64,000 bases of DNA from contig PLTX01000063.1 in the NCBI GenBank assembly GCA_003164675.1, positions 71,318 to 135,317 on the forward strand. The letters are read 5' to 3'. Shown here piece after piece: positions 20,172-28,698 of the stretch. Numbering within the stretch: position 1 is the first letter of the stretch; each line of letters opens with the position of its first letter. This DNA is from Verrucomicrobiota bacterium (GTDB taxonomy: Bacteria; Verrucomicrobiota; Verrucomicrobiia; Palsa-1439). Position numbers and translations under genes: made by a program. Under the pieces are notes generated by a model that searched no databases, was not told the origin of the DNA, and worked only from the letters and a program-made list of their open reading frames with translations.

Positions 20172-20434
20172 GCTGCCTTTTCAATTTCCACACAATAGCG
20201 AGAGGCCGCTATTACCGAATCGACATCAACATCATAGTTCTCTGCCGCTTTCTTTTCGCTCCCTTCCGCTACAGCGGCCTTCCAAAGAGTGCGAGCCCTA
20301 TAGCCCGTCCCTACGACAACGGGCTCGCCGAAGCAATAGGCCGGATTCATCCTGATGATGATTTCTTTTTTCCCCTTGCGAGGTGTCCATCGATAAGCGG
20401 TGTAGGCGGACGCGGTAGTTGAATCGTTTGCCAT
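20168..20434 (-). CDS. DUF433-family antitoxin-like protein
   Basis: IIIRMNPAYCFGEPVVVGTGYRARTLWKAAVAEGSEKKAAENYDVDVDSVIAASRYC: resembles DUF433 (usual partner of DUF5615). Confidence 0.65.
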   Translation of the reverse strand: MANDSTTASAYTAYRWTPRKGKKEIIIRMNPAYCFGEPVVVGTGYRARTLWKAAVAEGSEKKAAENYDVDVDSVIAASRYCVEIEKAA

Positions 20435-20578
20435 CACCGGCCACCCGAAGGCCAAACGGTGCTATGCATGGAGCTTCCTAGAGGGCAGCGAGCCGCATTA
20501 TGTCACGGCTTTGGAGATTCCCCCCGTTGACTCTCCACAGACTGCTGTGCGAGCTGCTATTGCGAGCAAGGCGCAGAA

Positions 20579-20785
20579 GTGAAGATTTCACCCATTCTCT
20601 GGGGCCTTCTTTGCATTGCGATGGGAGTAGTGGCCATTATTACGGGTCGAGTTATACTTCCAATGATGTTCTTCTTTACACATCGAGAAAGACAGCCAAC
20701 CGCTTTTTGGGTCTCTGTGTGGATTTGGCTACTGCTTGGGGTTGGGCTTGTGATTTACGGGCTGCTGCACAAGATTTCAAATTAG
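20579..20785 (+). CDS. Small two-TM membrane protein; stop codon lies inside TIR-R
   Basis: MKISPILWGLLCIAMGVVAIITGRVILPMMFFFTHRERQPTAFWVSVWIWLLLGVGLVIYGLLHKISN. Confidence 0.5.
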   Translation: MKISPILWGLLCIAMGVVAIITGRVILPMMFFFTHRERQPTAFWVSVWIWLLLGVGLVIYGLLHKISN

Positions 20786-20809
20786 GACACTACCGGTCTA
20801 TCCCCCAGC

Positions 20810-20838
20810 TTGACAATTTCCGCCGAATTCGCTACATT
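20810..20838 (+). promoter_or_regulatory. Sigma70-type promoter for the aro leader
   Basis: TTGACA (20810-20815), 17-nt spacer, TACATT (20833-20838). Confidence 0.7.
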
Positions 20839-20848
20839 TCTACTGAAC

Positions 20849-20938
20849 ATGAAGTCAGTGCATCAAAACATCACCGCAGTCCGGGCGTCGTATTATTGGT
20901 TTTATTTTAGCCAGCCCTGTCTGCGGGCTATGTGTTGA
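20849..20938 (+). CDS. Aromatic-rich leader peptide (attenuator), 29 aa
   Basis: ATG AAG TCA GTG CAT CAA AAC ATC ACC GCA GTC CGG GCG TCG TAT TAT TGG TTT TAT TTT AGC…TGA = MKSVHQNITAVRASYYWFYFSQPCLRAMC*; six consecutive aromatic codons upstream of a terminator and a DAHP synthase gene. Confidence 0.85.
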   Translation: MKSVHQNITAVRASYYWFYFSQPCLRAMC

Positions 20939-20960
20939 TGCCGGAAACGTTGACACCAAA

Positions 20961-20989
20961 CCGTCCCGCAGGCGCGGGACGGTTTTTTT
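20961..20989 (+). terminator. Intrinsic terminator (attenuator), 9-bp perfect stem
   Basis: CCGTCCCGC-aggc-GCGGGACGG-TTTTTTT; its 5' arm CCCGCAGGCG (20965-20974) can pair with TGTCTGCGGG (20918-20927). Confidence 0.92.
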
Positions 20990-21032
20990 ATTCCCAAAAC
21001 CGCACCGCGTACAGGACATAAGGAGCAAAGGA

Positions 21033-22058
21033 ATGATCATCGTGCTAAAGCCGGGAACCAGTGAACAGGATGTCCAGCAGGTCGCGGACGCGGTGAAGAA
21101 GTTCAACTACGAGCCCCGCCTGATCCGCGGCGTCGAACGCACGGTCGTCGCCTGCATCGGCGATGAACGCAACCATCACACTCTCGAATCCCTCATCGTC
21201 CTGCCCCAGGTCGAGAGCGTCACTCCCATTCAGAAGAAGTACAAGCTCGTCAGCCGCGAATATCAAGGGCGCGATACCGTGCTCGACGTGGCCGGACTCA
21301 AGATCGGCGGCGGCACATTCCATGTCGTAGCGGGCCCGTGCTCGGTGGAAAACCAGGCGCAAACGATGGAAACCGCGAAAGTGGTGAAGTCGTACGGCGC
21401 GACACTTTTTCGAGGTGGCGCATTCAAGCCGCGCACCTCCCCGTACGACTTCCAAGGATTGGGTCGTGACGGACTTGAAATCTTGAAGCAGGCCCGCGCG
21501 GCCACGGGATTGCCCATCGTGACCGAAGTGATGTCCCCGCAAGACGTGGAAATGGTGGCGTCTTACGCCGACATCCTCCAGATCGGCGCGCGCAACGCCC
21601 AAAATGTCCCGTTGTTGGCCGAGGTCGCCGCGTCGGGCAAGGTCATCCTGCTCAAGCGCGGGGTGTCCGGGTTGATCGACGAATGGTTGCTGGCTGCCGA
21701 GTACATCTGCGTGCACGGTAACAGCAAAGTGATCCTCTGCGAGCGCGGCATCCGCACCTTCGAACATGCCTGTCGCAACACGCTTGATCTCAGTGCGGTC
21801 GCGGTTGCCAAGAAGGAAACGCACCTGCCGGTATTCGTGGACCCCAGCCATGCGGCGGGCCGCTTCGACATGGTGATCCCGCTCGCTCGCGCCGCCGTCG
21901 CCGTGGGCGCGGACGGCCTGCTGGTGGAGGTGCATCCCGACCCGGCCACGGCCCTCAGCGACGGCGGCCAGCAACTCAAACCCAAACAGTTCGGCCAGTT
22001 GATGGCGGAAATCCGCCCCATCGTCGAAGTGATGGGCAAACAGTTGGGCAGAGCGTAA
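21033..22058 (+). CDS. aroF: 3-deoxy-7-phosphoheptulonate (DAHP) synthase with N-terminal ferredoxin-like regulatory domain
   Basis: MIIVLKPGTSEQDVQQVADAVKKFNYEPRLIRGVERTVVACIGD then VVAGPCSVENQAQTMETAKVVKSYGATLFRGGAFKPRTSPYDFQGLG…VDPSHAAGR. Confidence 0.95.
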   Translation: MIIVLKPGTSEQDVQQVADAVKKFNYEPRLIRGVERTVVACIGDERNHHTLESLIVLPQVESVTPIQKKYKLVSREYQGRDTVLDVAGLKIGGGTFHVVAGPCSVENQAQTMETAKVVKSYGATLFRGGAFKPRTSPYDFQGLGRDGLEILKQARAATGLPIVTEVMSPQDVEMVASYADILQIGARNAQNVPLLAEVAASGKVILLKRGVSGLIDEWLLAAEYICVHGNSKVILCERGIRTFEHACRNTLDLSAVAVAKKETHLPVFVDPSHAAGRFDMVIPLARAAVAVGADGLLVEVHPDPATALSDGGQQLKPKQFGQLMAEIRPIVEVMGKQLGRA

Positions 22059-22125
22059 CGTTCCGGACCAGTGCTTCGTCAAACTTGATTTGAAGGCCAT
22101 GTTTGGTCGAGGGTGAAACCCTGTT

Positions 22126-22162
22126 CCTCTCCCCTCGGGGGAGAGGATTAAGGTGAGGGGGT
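22126..22162. repeat. Short palindromic repeat-like element
   Basis: CCTCTCCCC-tcg-GGGGAGAGG-attaaggtgagggg. Confidence 0.6.
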
Positions 22163-22229
22163 GCCCGTCAATTGAACTTTGACGGAGCGTCAGGACACCT
22201 CGCCAGTTGCATAGAGGCGGGGAGTTTCT

Positions 22230-24623
22230 TCAGCCGTTGTTTGAGCCTCGGGACCATTTGCCGAGACACAGCAAGGCGGTTGCCATGATGCTGCTGATGC
22301 TGATCGTAGCGCCCAGCTTCAAAGCGGGTGGTGAGAAGCGCACGACGATCCGCCCGGTGCCCGCTTGGGGAATCACGAGACCTTGGAAAGCGCCGAAGAC
22401 CTCGATCAGCCTGGTGTGTTTGTCATCGGGCGCCCAACCGGGGTAAAAAGCCTCAGAAACAAACACGATGCCGGGTCGGCTCACGCTGTAGGTGATCGAA
22501 TAGCACTCGGGTGTCAGGCTCTGGAATTGAACGGAGTCGTTGTCGCCCGCTCCGTGGTTCGGCTCGTCCCCGCGCAACTCGTCGAATGAGAAGGGTTCGC
22601 TTACGGCCACCTCGTTGTGCCAATCAATATCGCCACGTTCCAGGGCCGCCAACAGTTCACCTCGGGAATCGTAACGGCGAATCCGTGCAAAGAACTGTGC
22701 GCGCGGCAGCGAATTCGTGCGCGCGCCCAACCAGTCCTTACCGTTCTCGTCACGTTCCATGGTGACCTTGATATTTTGAATGTCGATCTTGGCCGCCTGA
22801 TTGGTAATGGTCTGGAATCTCCGAACCGAGTCCAAATAAAAGCTCGTGAAGCCCTCCGGGACTTCCAGGAACTCATGGAAATAGGGGAGGTTCCGAAACG
22901 TGGCAATTTCCTCACCGACTCGACCTTGGATAATCTGGCCGAATCGAAATGGACCGCGTTGTTCCCGATAGTCTTTCAAGAGGGAAAGCAAACGGCTGGT
23001 GTCCGGATAACACTCGTCGGGACTGACGGCGCCGCGGTGGAAACTTCCGTACGCGTGATAAAAGTCGGCAGCGGAGACGAGCAGGAGGCTGCATAAGCAC
23101 GCCGTTTGAATCCATCGCGTTTGATTACGAATCACGCCTAAGACGGCCAGGGCGCACAGGATTGCCAGGACCAGAGCGAAAAACGTCTCGTGCCGGGACC
23201 AGGTCAGCCTGTCGAGGTTCCGCAGTCCGCCACTCAGCAGTCCGCCGCCCGCGTACAACACCAGGGCCAGACAGGCGAAGCCCGCTGCCGGAAGTAGTAC
23301 CGGCCAGGGGCGCACCCCCTGCACTCGACGACGAATGAGGTCTACCCCGTACGCGCACAGGGTCGCCGCGGCAAACGTGGCAACACAGGACATTCTCGCG
23401 GGGACACGGAAGAGGGATACGCCCGGAAGAATCCGGTACAGGATCTGGAACAAGCCACCGTATCGACCCAACATGAACCACGTTGCCGCCGCCCAGATGG
23501 CCAGCCAGAACCCGAGGCCGCGTTTGTCTTCGATTCGTCGCCAGTTGAACAGAATCAAAAAGAGTGCCAGCCAGAAGATTTGTCCGGAGTAGGCGCCGAA
23601 TTCCCAGTATTGCCAGAAGCCGGGCTTGGCGCCTACGGAACCGTTGATCATGACAGTCTGGCTGTGCGGATCAACCCCCCAGAATGGCTCCGGAGAGCCC
23701 GTGGATTGAGAAGTTCCAAAGAAATTGGGCACGAAAAGCGTCAGGACTTGATCGTATGGCAACGAGGAGTCAGCCAACGCTTCGGCTTCAAATAACCGGT
23801 TCGGTCTGGCTGTGCGCCACCAATTCTCGGCCCCCGGCACCACCATTATGGCAGCCAGTCCGAAGACGAGCACGAACGTCCCGACGATTTTTGGCAGGTC
23901 CCTTCGTGCAACCCGGCGGACAGCCATGCGGGGGCTGGAGACTTCCTCGCGGTGAACGCAGTAACAGCGATACAACCAGTATGCGGTCACCAGATACCAA
24001 CAGTAGAGGGTCGCCTGTGGAAATCCCGCCAGTAGCGATACGACCATGGCGCCCACGAGGCCGAGCCAGGACAACCGTCTCCGATCACGCGTGAGGCGGT
24101 GGACAAAGAGTAGTTGGAGTGGAAGCCACGCAACGGGCTGAAACGCGGCAAAACTCGCAATTCGCAGGGAAGCAAAGCCGGAGAAACAGAAGACGAGCGC
24201 ACCGGTGACCGCCGCGATCGGACTGAGCTTCAGCCGCTTGAGAAAGGCATACGTGAACAGACCGCCGAACAGGTAATGCAATACGATGTATCTCTGGTAG
24301 GCGACGAATGGCAATCGTCCATTGTGAACAAAAGGAATCAGGAGCCATTGCGCCGGATAGAACCCGCCCACCTGGAGATCCGAGTAAAAGGGCGACCCGT
24401 CGCGGACCCCCGGAAACCAAAGAGGCAGCCGCCCCCCTTGGACCGATTTGGCAAAATAATTCACACCCGGGTAAAACTCCGTCAGGGTATCGTTCCAGAT
24501 GAAACATCGTCCGTTCAGAAACCCCCAGTAAAAGAAGCCCAGAAATGCTGCCAGAAAAGCCACGGCGCAGACATCGGGCGCCAACCGTCTCAGGCGAGAA
24601 GCGTTGAGAAGTTTCCCCTTCAT
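22230..24623 (-). CDS. YfhO-like multi-pass membrane protein
   Basis: FIWNDTLTEFYPGVNYFAKSVQGGRLPLWFPGVRDGSPFYSDLQVGGFYPAQWL; >10 hydrophobic segments, soluble C-terminal part. Confidence 0.75.
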   Translation of the reverse strand: MKGKLLNASRLRRLAPDVCAVAFLAAFLGFFYWGFLNGRCFIWNDTLTEFYPGVNYFAKSVQGGRLPLWFPGVRDGSPFYSDLQVGGFYPAQWLLIPFVHNGRLPFVAYQRYIVLHYLFGGLFTYAFLKRLKLSPIAAVTGALVFCFSGFASLRIASFAAFQPVAWLPLQLLFVHRLTRDRRRLSWLGLVGAMVVSLLAGFPQATLYCWYLVTAYWLYRCYCVHREEVSSPRMAVRRVARRDLPKIVGTFVLVFGLAAIMVVPGAENWWRTARPNRLFEAEALADSSLPYDQVLTLFVPNFFGTSQSTGSPEPFWGVDPHSQTVMINGSVGAKPGFWQYWEFGAYSGQIFWLALFLILFNWRRIEDKRGLGFWLAIWAAATWFMLGRYGGLFQILYRILPGVSLFRVPARMSCVATFAAATLCAYGVDLIRRRVQGVRPWPVLLPAAGFACLALVLYAGGGLLSGGLRNLDRLTWSRHETFFALVLAILCALAVLGVIRNQTRWIQTACLCSLLLVSAADFYHAYGSFHRGAVSPDECYPDTSRLLSLLKDYREQRGPFRFGQIIQGRVGEEIATFRNLPYFHEFLEVPEGFTSFYLDSVRRFQTITNQAAKIDIQNIKVTMERDENGKDWLGARTNSLPRAQFFARIRRYDSRGELLAALERGDIDWHNEVAVSEPFSFDELRGDEPNHGAGDNDSVQFQSLTPECYSITYSVSRPGIVFVSEAFYPGWAPDDKHTRLIEVFGAFQGLVIPQAGTGRIVVRFSPPALKLGATISISSIMATALLCLGKWSRGSNNG

Positions 24624-24655
24624 AACAATGTCAAGTGTGGCGCGACCGGTGCGCC

Positions 24656-25771
24656 TCAGGCCCGCGTGACGCGCCAGAGCAACCACAAGCCGAGGAATTC
24701 GAAAAAGAGATTTGGCGACCAGAGGATCGCTTCCGGGAACAGCGCGGGGCGGCTCTTCAGCGTGTTGGCCAGTATCATCACAAAGTAAAACGATAGCGCG
24801 AGAGCAATACTGAATGCGATGCCGACCGATGTTTCGCGGCGGCTCGTCTTGATCCCCAGGGGAATGCCGATAAGTGTAAAAGCAAGACAGGCGACCGCGC
24901 TGGCCACCCGTTGATGCGCCTCCATAAGCGCCGCCGCTGGATAAATGCCGTGCGCGCGCAAATCCCGAATCTCATCCAGCAGTTCCGAGAACACGAGATC
25001 CCCCAACTGCCGCGTCGCCCGCGCTTGGCGCAGCGCGCGGCTCAGGTCCATCTCGATCGGGTAATGCTGCGCCGTGGTGTCTGGTCGAATCTTGTGGATG
25101 TTGGTGGGTTCCTTCGAATCGCGCGGAAAAACACCGCGCACGTTGTACAGGTCGAGCAGGAGTTTGCGTTCCTCGGGCATCGAGGAGACGATCCCTTTTT
25201 GCGCGCGCAGGCTGGACACGACGTTGTTGCTCTCGTCGAGCGAGTAAATCGTCACGTCTTCAATGATGTTTCCCTTCTTCTTGCCTGCGTAGATTACGTA
25301 GCCGGGGAAATCCTTGATATAGGTGCCTTCCTCGATCAGCGCCATGGGACGTTCCGAGCCGAGCCGGACAAACATGGTCTTGAACTCGAATCGGCACCAC
25401 GGGGCGAGGTTGGCATTGATGTACAGGCAACACGCGCTCGCCACCGCGCCAAGCAGGATGACCGGCGCCACGACCTGCCCGAGGCTCATTCCGCTGGCGC
25501 GCATGGTGATGACTTCGTTGTCGGCGCTCATGCGCCCGAAAATCAGTATCGCCGTCGCCAACATCGCCATTGGCAGGGAGAGACTCAGGACGTTCGGCGT
25601 CATCAGGAGCACGAAGTAACCGACCACTTCCAGACCAACTTTCTGGTTCACCAACATGTCGCTAAGTTGCTTGAGGATACGAGCCAGCAGCAGCACGAAG
25701 GTGCATACACCGATTGTCAGAAGCAGCGTAATGACTGCTTGGCGTGTGATATACTTCGCGAGGATTTTCAT
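24656..25771 (-). CDS. LptF/LptG family LPS export permease (YjgP/YjgQ)
   Basis: MKILAKYITRQAVITLLLTIGVCTFVLLLARI…LPMAMLATAILIFGRMSADNEVITMRASGMSLGQVVAPVILLG. Confidence 0.92.
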   Translation of the reverse strand: MKILAKYITRQAVITLLLTIGVCTFVLLLARILKQLSDMLVNQKVGLEVVGYFVLLMTPNVLSLSLPMAMLATAILIFGRMSADNEVITMRASGMSLGQVVAPVILLGAVASACCLYINANLAPWCRFEFKTMFVRLGSERPMALIEEGTYIKDFPGYVIYAGKKKGNIIEDVTIYSLDESNNVVSSLRAQKGIVSSMPEERKLLLDLYNVRGVFPRDSKEPTNIHKIRPDTTAQHYPIEMDLSRALRQARATRQLGDLVFSELLDEIRDLRAHGIYPAAALMEAHQRVASAVACLAFTLIGIPLGIKTSRRETSVGIAFSIALALSFYFVMILANTLKSRPALFPEAILWSPNLFFEFLGLWLLWRVTRA

Positions 25772-25776
25772 TCGCC

Positions 25777-28698
25777 GTGAGTACAACTAGCAATTTTTCC
25801 GCGTCAACGCCACGCAAAATCCACGTGGGTTCGTTTCAACCTGTGTTGGAGGCAGCCCTGGCGGACGAGGTTTCGGCACGGAAGAAGGCGCGTGGCGTGT
25901 TGACTGCGCTGACGATCATCGTCCCCACGCGCCTGCTGGGCCTTCATCTTCAACGGACGCTGGCCCGAATGCTGCCCAACGGTCACGTCAATCTGCGATT
26001 CCGCGTCCTGGAAGACCTTTTGCCGAAAGCGCACCAGGCTCCCCGACTCGGCCTTGAACTTCTTTGTGACAAGATCGCCCGAAATGAAATCTCCGCCAAC
26101 AGCTATTTCGCTCCCGTTCGCGAGACCAAGGGCTTTCGCAATTCGCTGTTGGAGACGTTCAAGGACCTCGAACAAGCGGGCGTCTCGCCGGAGTTGTTCC
26201 GCAAAGCCGCCGGCGAGTCCGGCAAGGTTTCCGAGTTGTCGGTTGCCTACAGTGCGTATCGCGAATGGCTGGCGGACCACGCCCTCGTCACGGACTCGGA
26301 TTTGTATCAGAGCCCAAAGGTGCCGGACGCGGGCTCCGAAGCGTTTCTGTACGGTTTCTACGATCTTACGGCTGTTCAAAGGAAATTTGTGTTGCAACTC
26401 TCTCCGACTACGGTCTTCTTCCCGTGGCCCGGCCACAACGTGTACGCGGAACCGCTCTTGGAGTGGTTTCGGTCGCAGCAGTACGAGGTTGCAGGCCGCG
26501 TGCCCTCACGCGGCGCAGCGTCAGGGGACGCGGCCTGCATCAAACCCATTGCCACAATTCTCTCCTGCCCGGGCGAGACGAGTGAAGTGCAGGAGGCCGT
26601 GCGCGTAGCGCTCGCGTACGTGGCGGCAGAGGGCCGTTCCTTCAACGACGTCGCAATTCTCTGCCGAAGCCGGGAACAATACGACGCGATCCTGCGGGAC
26701 ACGCTCGGCAGCCTCGGAATCAAAGCGTACTTCCGTGGTGGCCGCCCGCTGGCTGAACAAACAGATGCCCGCCTGTTGTCGTTGCTGTTGGCCACGGTCC
26801 GCTCGGATTTTAGCCGCGCATCCGTGATGGAGTTGGCATGTCATACCGGCCCGCGCTCGCACTGGGACGCGCTCTCCGTGCAACTCGGCATCGTTGGCGG
26901 AGAGCAGCAGTGGATCGAACGTCTCGAAGCGGCGTCGTCCAGACCCGACAAACAACGACGGGAGGCAGATGACGGACGGTATCGCGAGCGATGGCATCGT
27001 GATGCCGAACAGGTGTTGGCGTTCGTCAGGAAACTCATGTCGCTTCTCGGTGGGCTGCCGGGCGAAGCGAAATGGAGTGAATATAGCACCACGCTCATCA
27101 CCGCATTCCGCGGATTGGGTGGCAGGAGCGAAGCCATCGTCGATTGTATCCGCGCCCTGGCCGGGTTGGAGGAGTTTCAGCCGCGAGTGCCGTTCGAGAC
27201 GTTCGCTGATTATTGTTGGAAAGCGGTCGAAGCAACCTCCGACCAACCAGAGCAATTCCAGGGCGGGGGTATCTTTGTCGGCGACGTCATGAGCGCCCGC
27301 GGCTTGTCGTGGCCGCTGGTCATTCTGCTCGGTCTCGTGGAAAAAAGTTTCCCGCGCGTCATCCGCGAAGATCCGCTCCTGACCGATGAGGAACGCGCCC
27401 GCATCAGCCCGGACCTGCCCCACAAGCTCGACGGGTACGAGGAGGAGCGGCTCTTGTTCTCGCTCACCACGGAGGCGGCGCGCGAGAAACTTGTGCTCGG
27501 TTATCCGCGGTTGGAGCCGTCGACATCGCGTCCCCGCATGGCATCGTTTCTGTTGCTGGAATACGCCGGCGCGAACAACTTTCAGGCACTCGACGAACGC
27601 GCCGTCAAGGTTCCGCTATCGCCAGTCCGTCCGGTCGCAGAGCCGTTGAACGAACGCGAGTTTGATTTGGGGGGACTTATGTCGGTCGCGGACAAGCACG
27701 GCTACCTCCGCCATGTGTCAGCCCTGTTGGCCGAAGGCGTTGGGAACGCAGGCACACGTTGGCGCGAGCAAGCGCTCACCGCGTACGACGGTCTGCTTGC
27801 TGGCGACAATGCGCGGGAGGTCCTCCGTGAGCGTTTCGGCCTGGAAAAACTCGTGATTAGCGCCACCTCGCTGGAGGATTTCTTCGGTTGCCCGTTCTAC
27901 TATTTCCAAAAGCATATCCTCGGCATCGAGCGATGGGAGGAACCCGAGGCGGCGCTTTCGATCGACGCTCTGGATCTCGGCTCGCTCTATCATGCGATTC
28001 TGGAGGACTACTACCAATCGCACGCCCGCGATATCGCGACGGTAGCCAAAAGGCATTTTGATGAGTTTCAGCGCCGTGGCGTGACCGGCTACCCAACTGT
28101 CTGGGAGGTCAAGAAGCAGATTGTTATCGAGGAACTGGCTGCGTTCATCGAACGCGATCGGAATGCGTCCGTTGGTTGGCGCCCAACAGACTTCGAAAAG
28201 GAATTTCACGGCATTGTTGTCGCCCCGCCCGTGCGGTTGCGTGGCACAATCGATCGCATCGACCGGAGCGACGACGGCATGCGCGCGCGCGTGCTGGACT
28301 ACAAAACGGGCCGGGTATCGCGCAATGTCCGGGACGACTCGCTGGCGGGTGGTGAAACACTTCAGTTGCCGTTGTACATTCTCGCGGCGGAGAACCTGTT
28401 GCCAAAGGTCAGGGTCGACTCGGCCAGTTGCCTTTACTTTACCTTGCGCGGGGGGTATCGAACAGTCACCTTCACGCACGAAGCACTGGACGGTCAACGT
28501 CCTGCATTGTCCCACCTGCTCGACACCGCGGCCAATATGATTCGCGGCGGTGTGTTCGCGCAGTACGCCACTGCCGAGGGCTGCCGTCAGTGCGATTACC
28601 GCGCGATCTGCGGCAACGGCATCCTGAAACTGTACGAACGGAAGCGCGACGATCCGCGCACGGAACCCTTCTGGTCGATCAAGGAGAGCGTGAAATGA
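25777..28698 (+). CDS. addB: AddB-like helicase-nuclease subunit, PD-(D/E)XK with Fe-S cysteines
   Basis: C-terminal LDYKTGRVSR…LQLPLYILAAENLL; cysteines FFGCPFYYF and GCRQCDYRAIC; followed by AddA with ATGA overlap. Confidence 0.85.
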   Translation: MSTTSNFSASTPRKIHVGSFQPVLEAALADEVSARKKARGVLTALTIIVPTRLLGLHLQRTLARMLPNGHVNLRFRVLEDLLPKAHQAPRLGLELLCDKIARNEISANSYFAPVRETKGFRNSLLETFKDLEQAGVSPELFRKAAGESGKVSELSVAYSAYREWLADHALVTDSDLYQSPKVPDAGSEAFLYGFYDLTAVQRKFVLQLSPTTVFFPWPGHNVYAEPLLEWFRSQQYEVAGRVPSRGAASGDAACIKPIATILSCPGETSEVQEAVRVALAYVAAEGRSFNDVAILCRSREQYDAILRDTLGSLGIKAYFRGGRPLAEQTDARLLSLLLATVRSDFSRASVMELACHTGPRSHWDALSVQLGIVGGEQQWIERLEAASSRPDKQRREADDGRYRERWHRDAEQVLAFVRKLMSLLGGLPGEAKWSEYSTTLITAFRGLGGRSEAIVDCIRALAGLEEFQPRVPFETFADYCWKAVEATSDQPEQFQGGGIFVGDVMSARGLSWPLVILLGLVEKSFPRVIREDPLLTDEERARISPDLPHKLDGYEEERLLFSLTTEAAREKLVLGYPRLEPSTSRPRMASFLLLEYAGANNFQALDERAVKVPLSPVRPVAEPLNEREFDLGGLMSVADKHGYLRHVSALLAEGVGNAGTRWREQALTAYDGLLAGDNAREVLRERFGLEKLVISATSLEDFFGCPFYYFQKHILGIERWEEPEAALSIDALDLGSLYHAILEDYYQSHARDIATVAKRHFDEFQRRGVTGYPTVWEVKKQIVIEELAAFIERDRNASVGWRPTDFEKEFHGIVVAPPVRLRGTIDRIDRSDDGMRARVLDYKTGRVSRNVRDDSLAGGETLQLPLYILAAENLLPKVRVDSASCLYFTLRGGYRTVTFTHEALDGQRPALSHLLDTAANMIRGGVFAQYATAEGCRQCDYRAICGNGILKLYERKRDDPRTEPFWSIKESVK

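Larger units (their letters stand above)
19687..20794. mobile_element. Non-autonomous 1.1-kb element with 22-bp perfect TIRs and 8-bp direct repeats, carrying a TA-like pair
   Basis: TIR-L 19687-19708 GGTAGTGTCCTAATTTGAAATC; TIR-R 20773-20794 is its exact reverse complement; GGTCTATC directly outside both ends (19679-19686, 20795-20802). No transposase ORF inside. Confidence 0.85.

Noticed and set aside
21045-22100. 351-aa minus-strand ORF
   Set aside because: Antisense shadow of the DAHP synthase gene.
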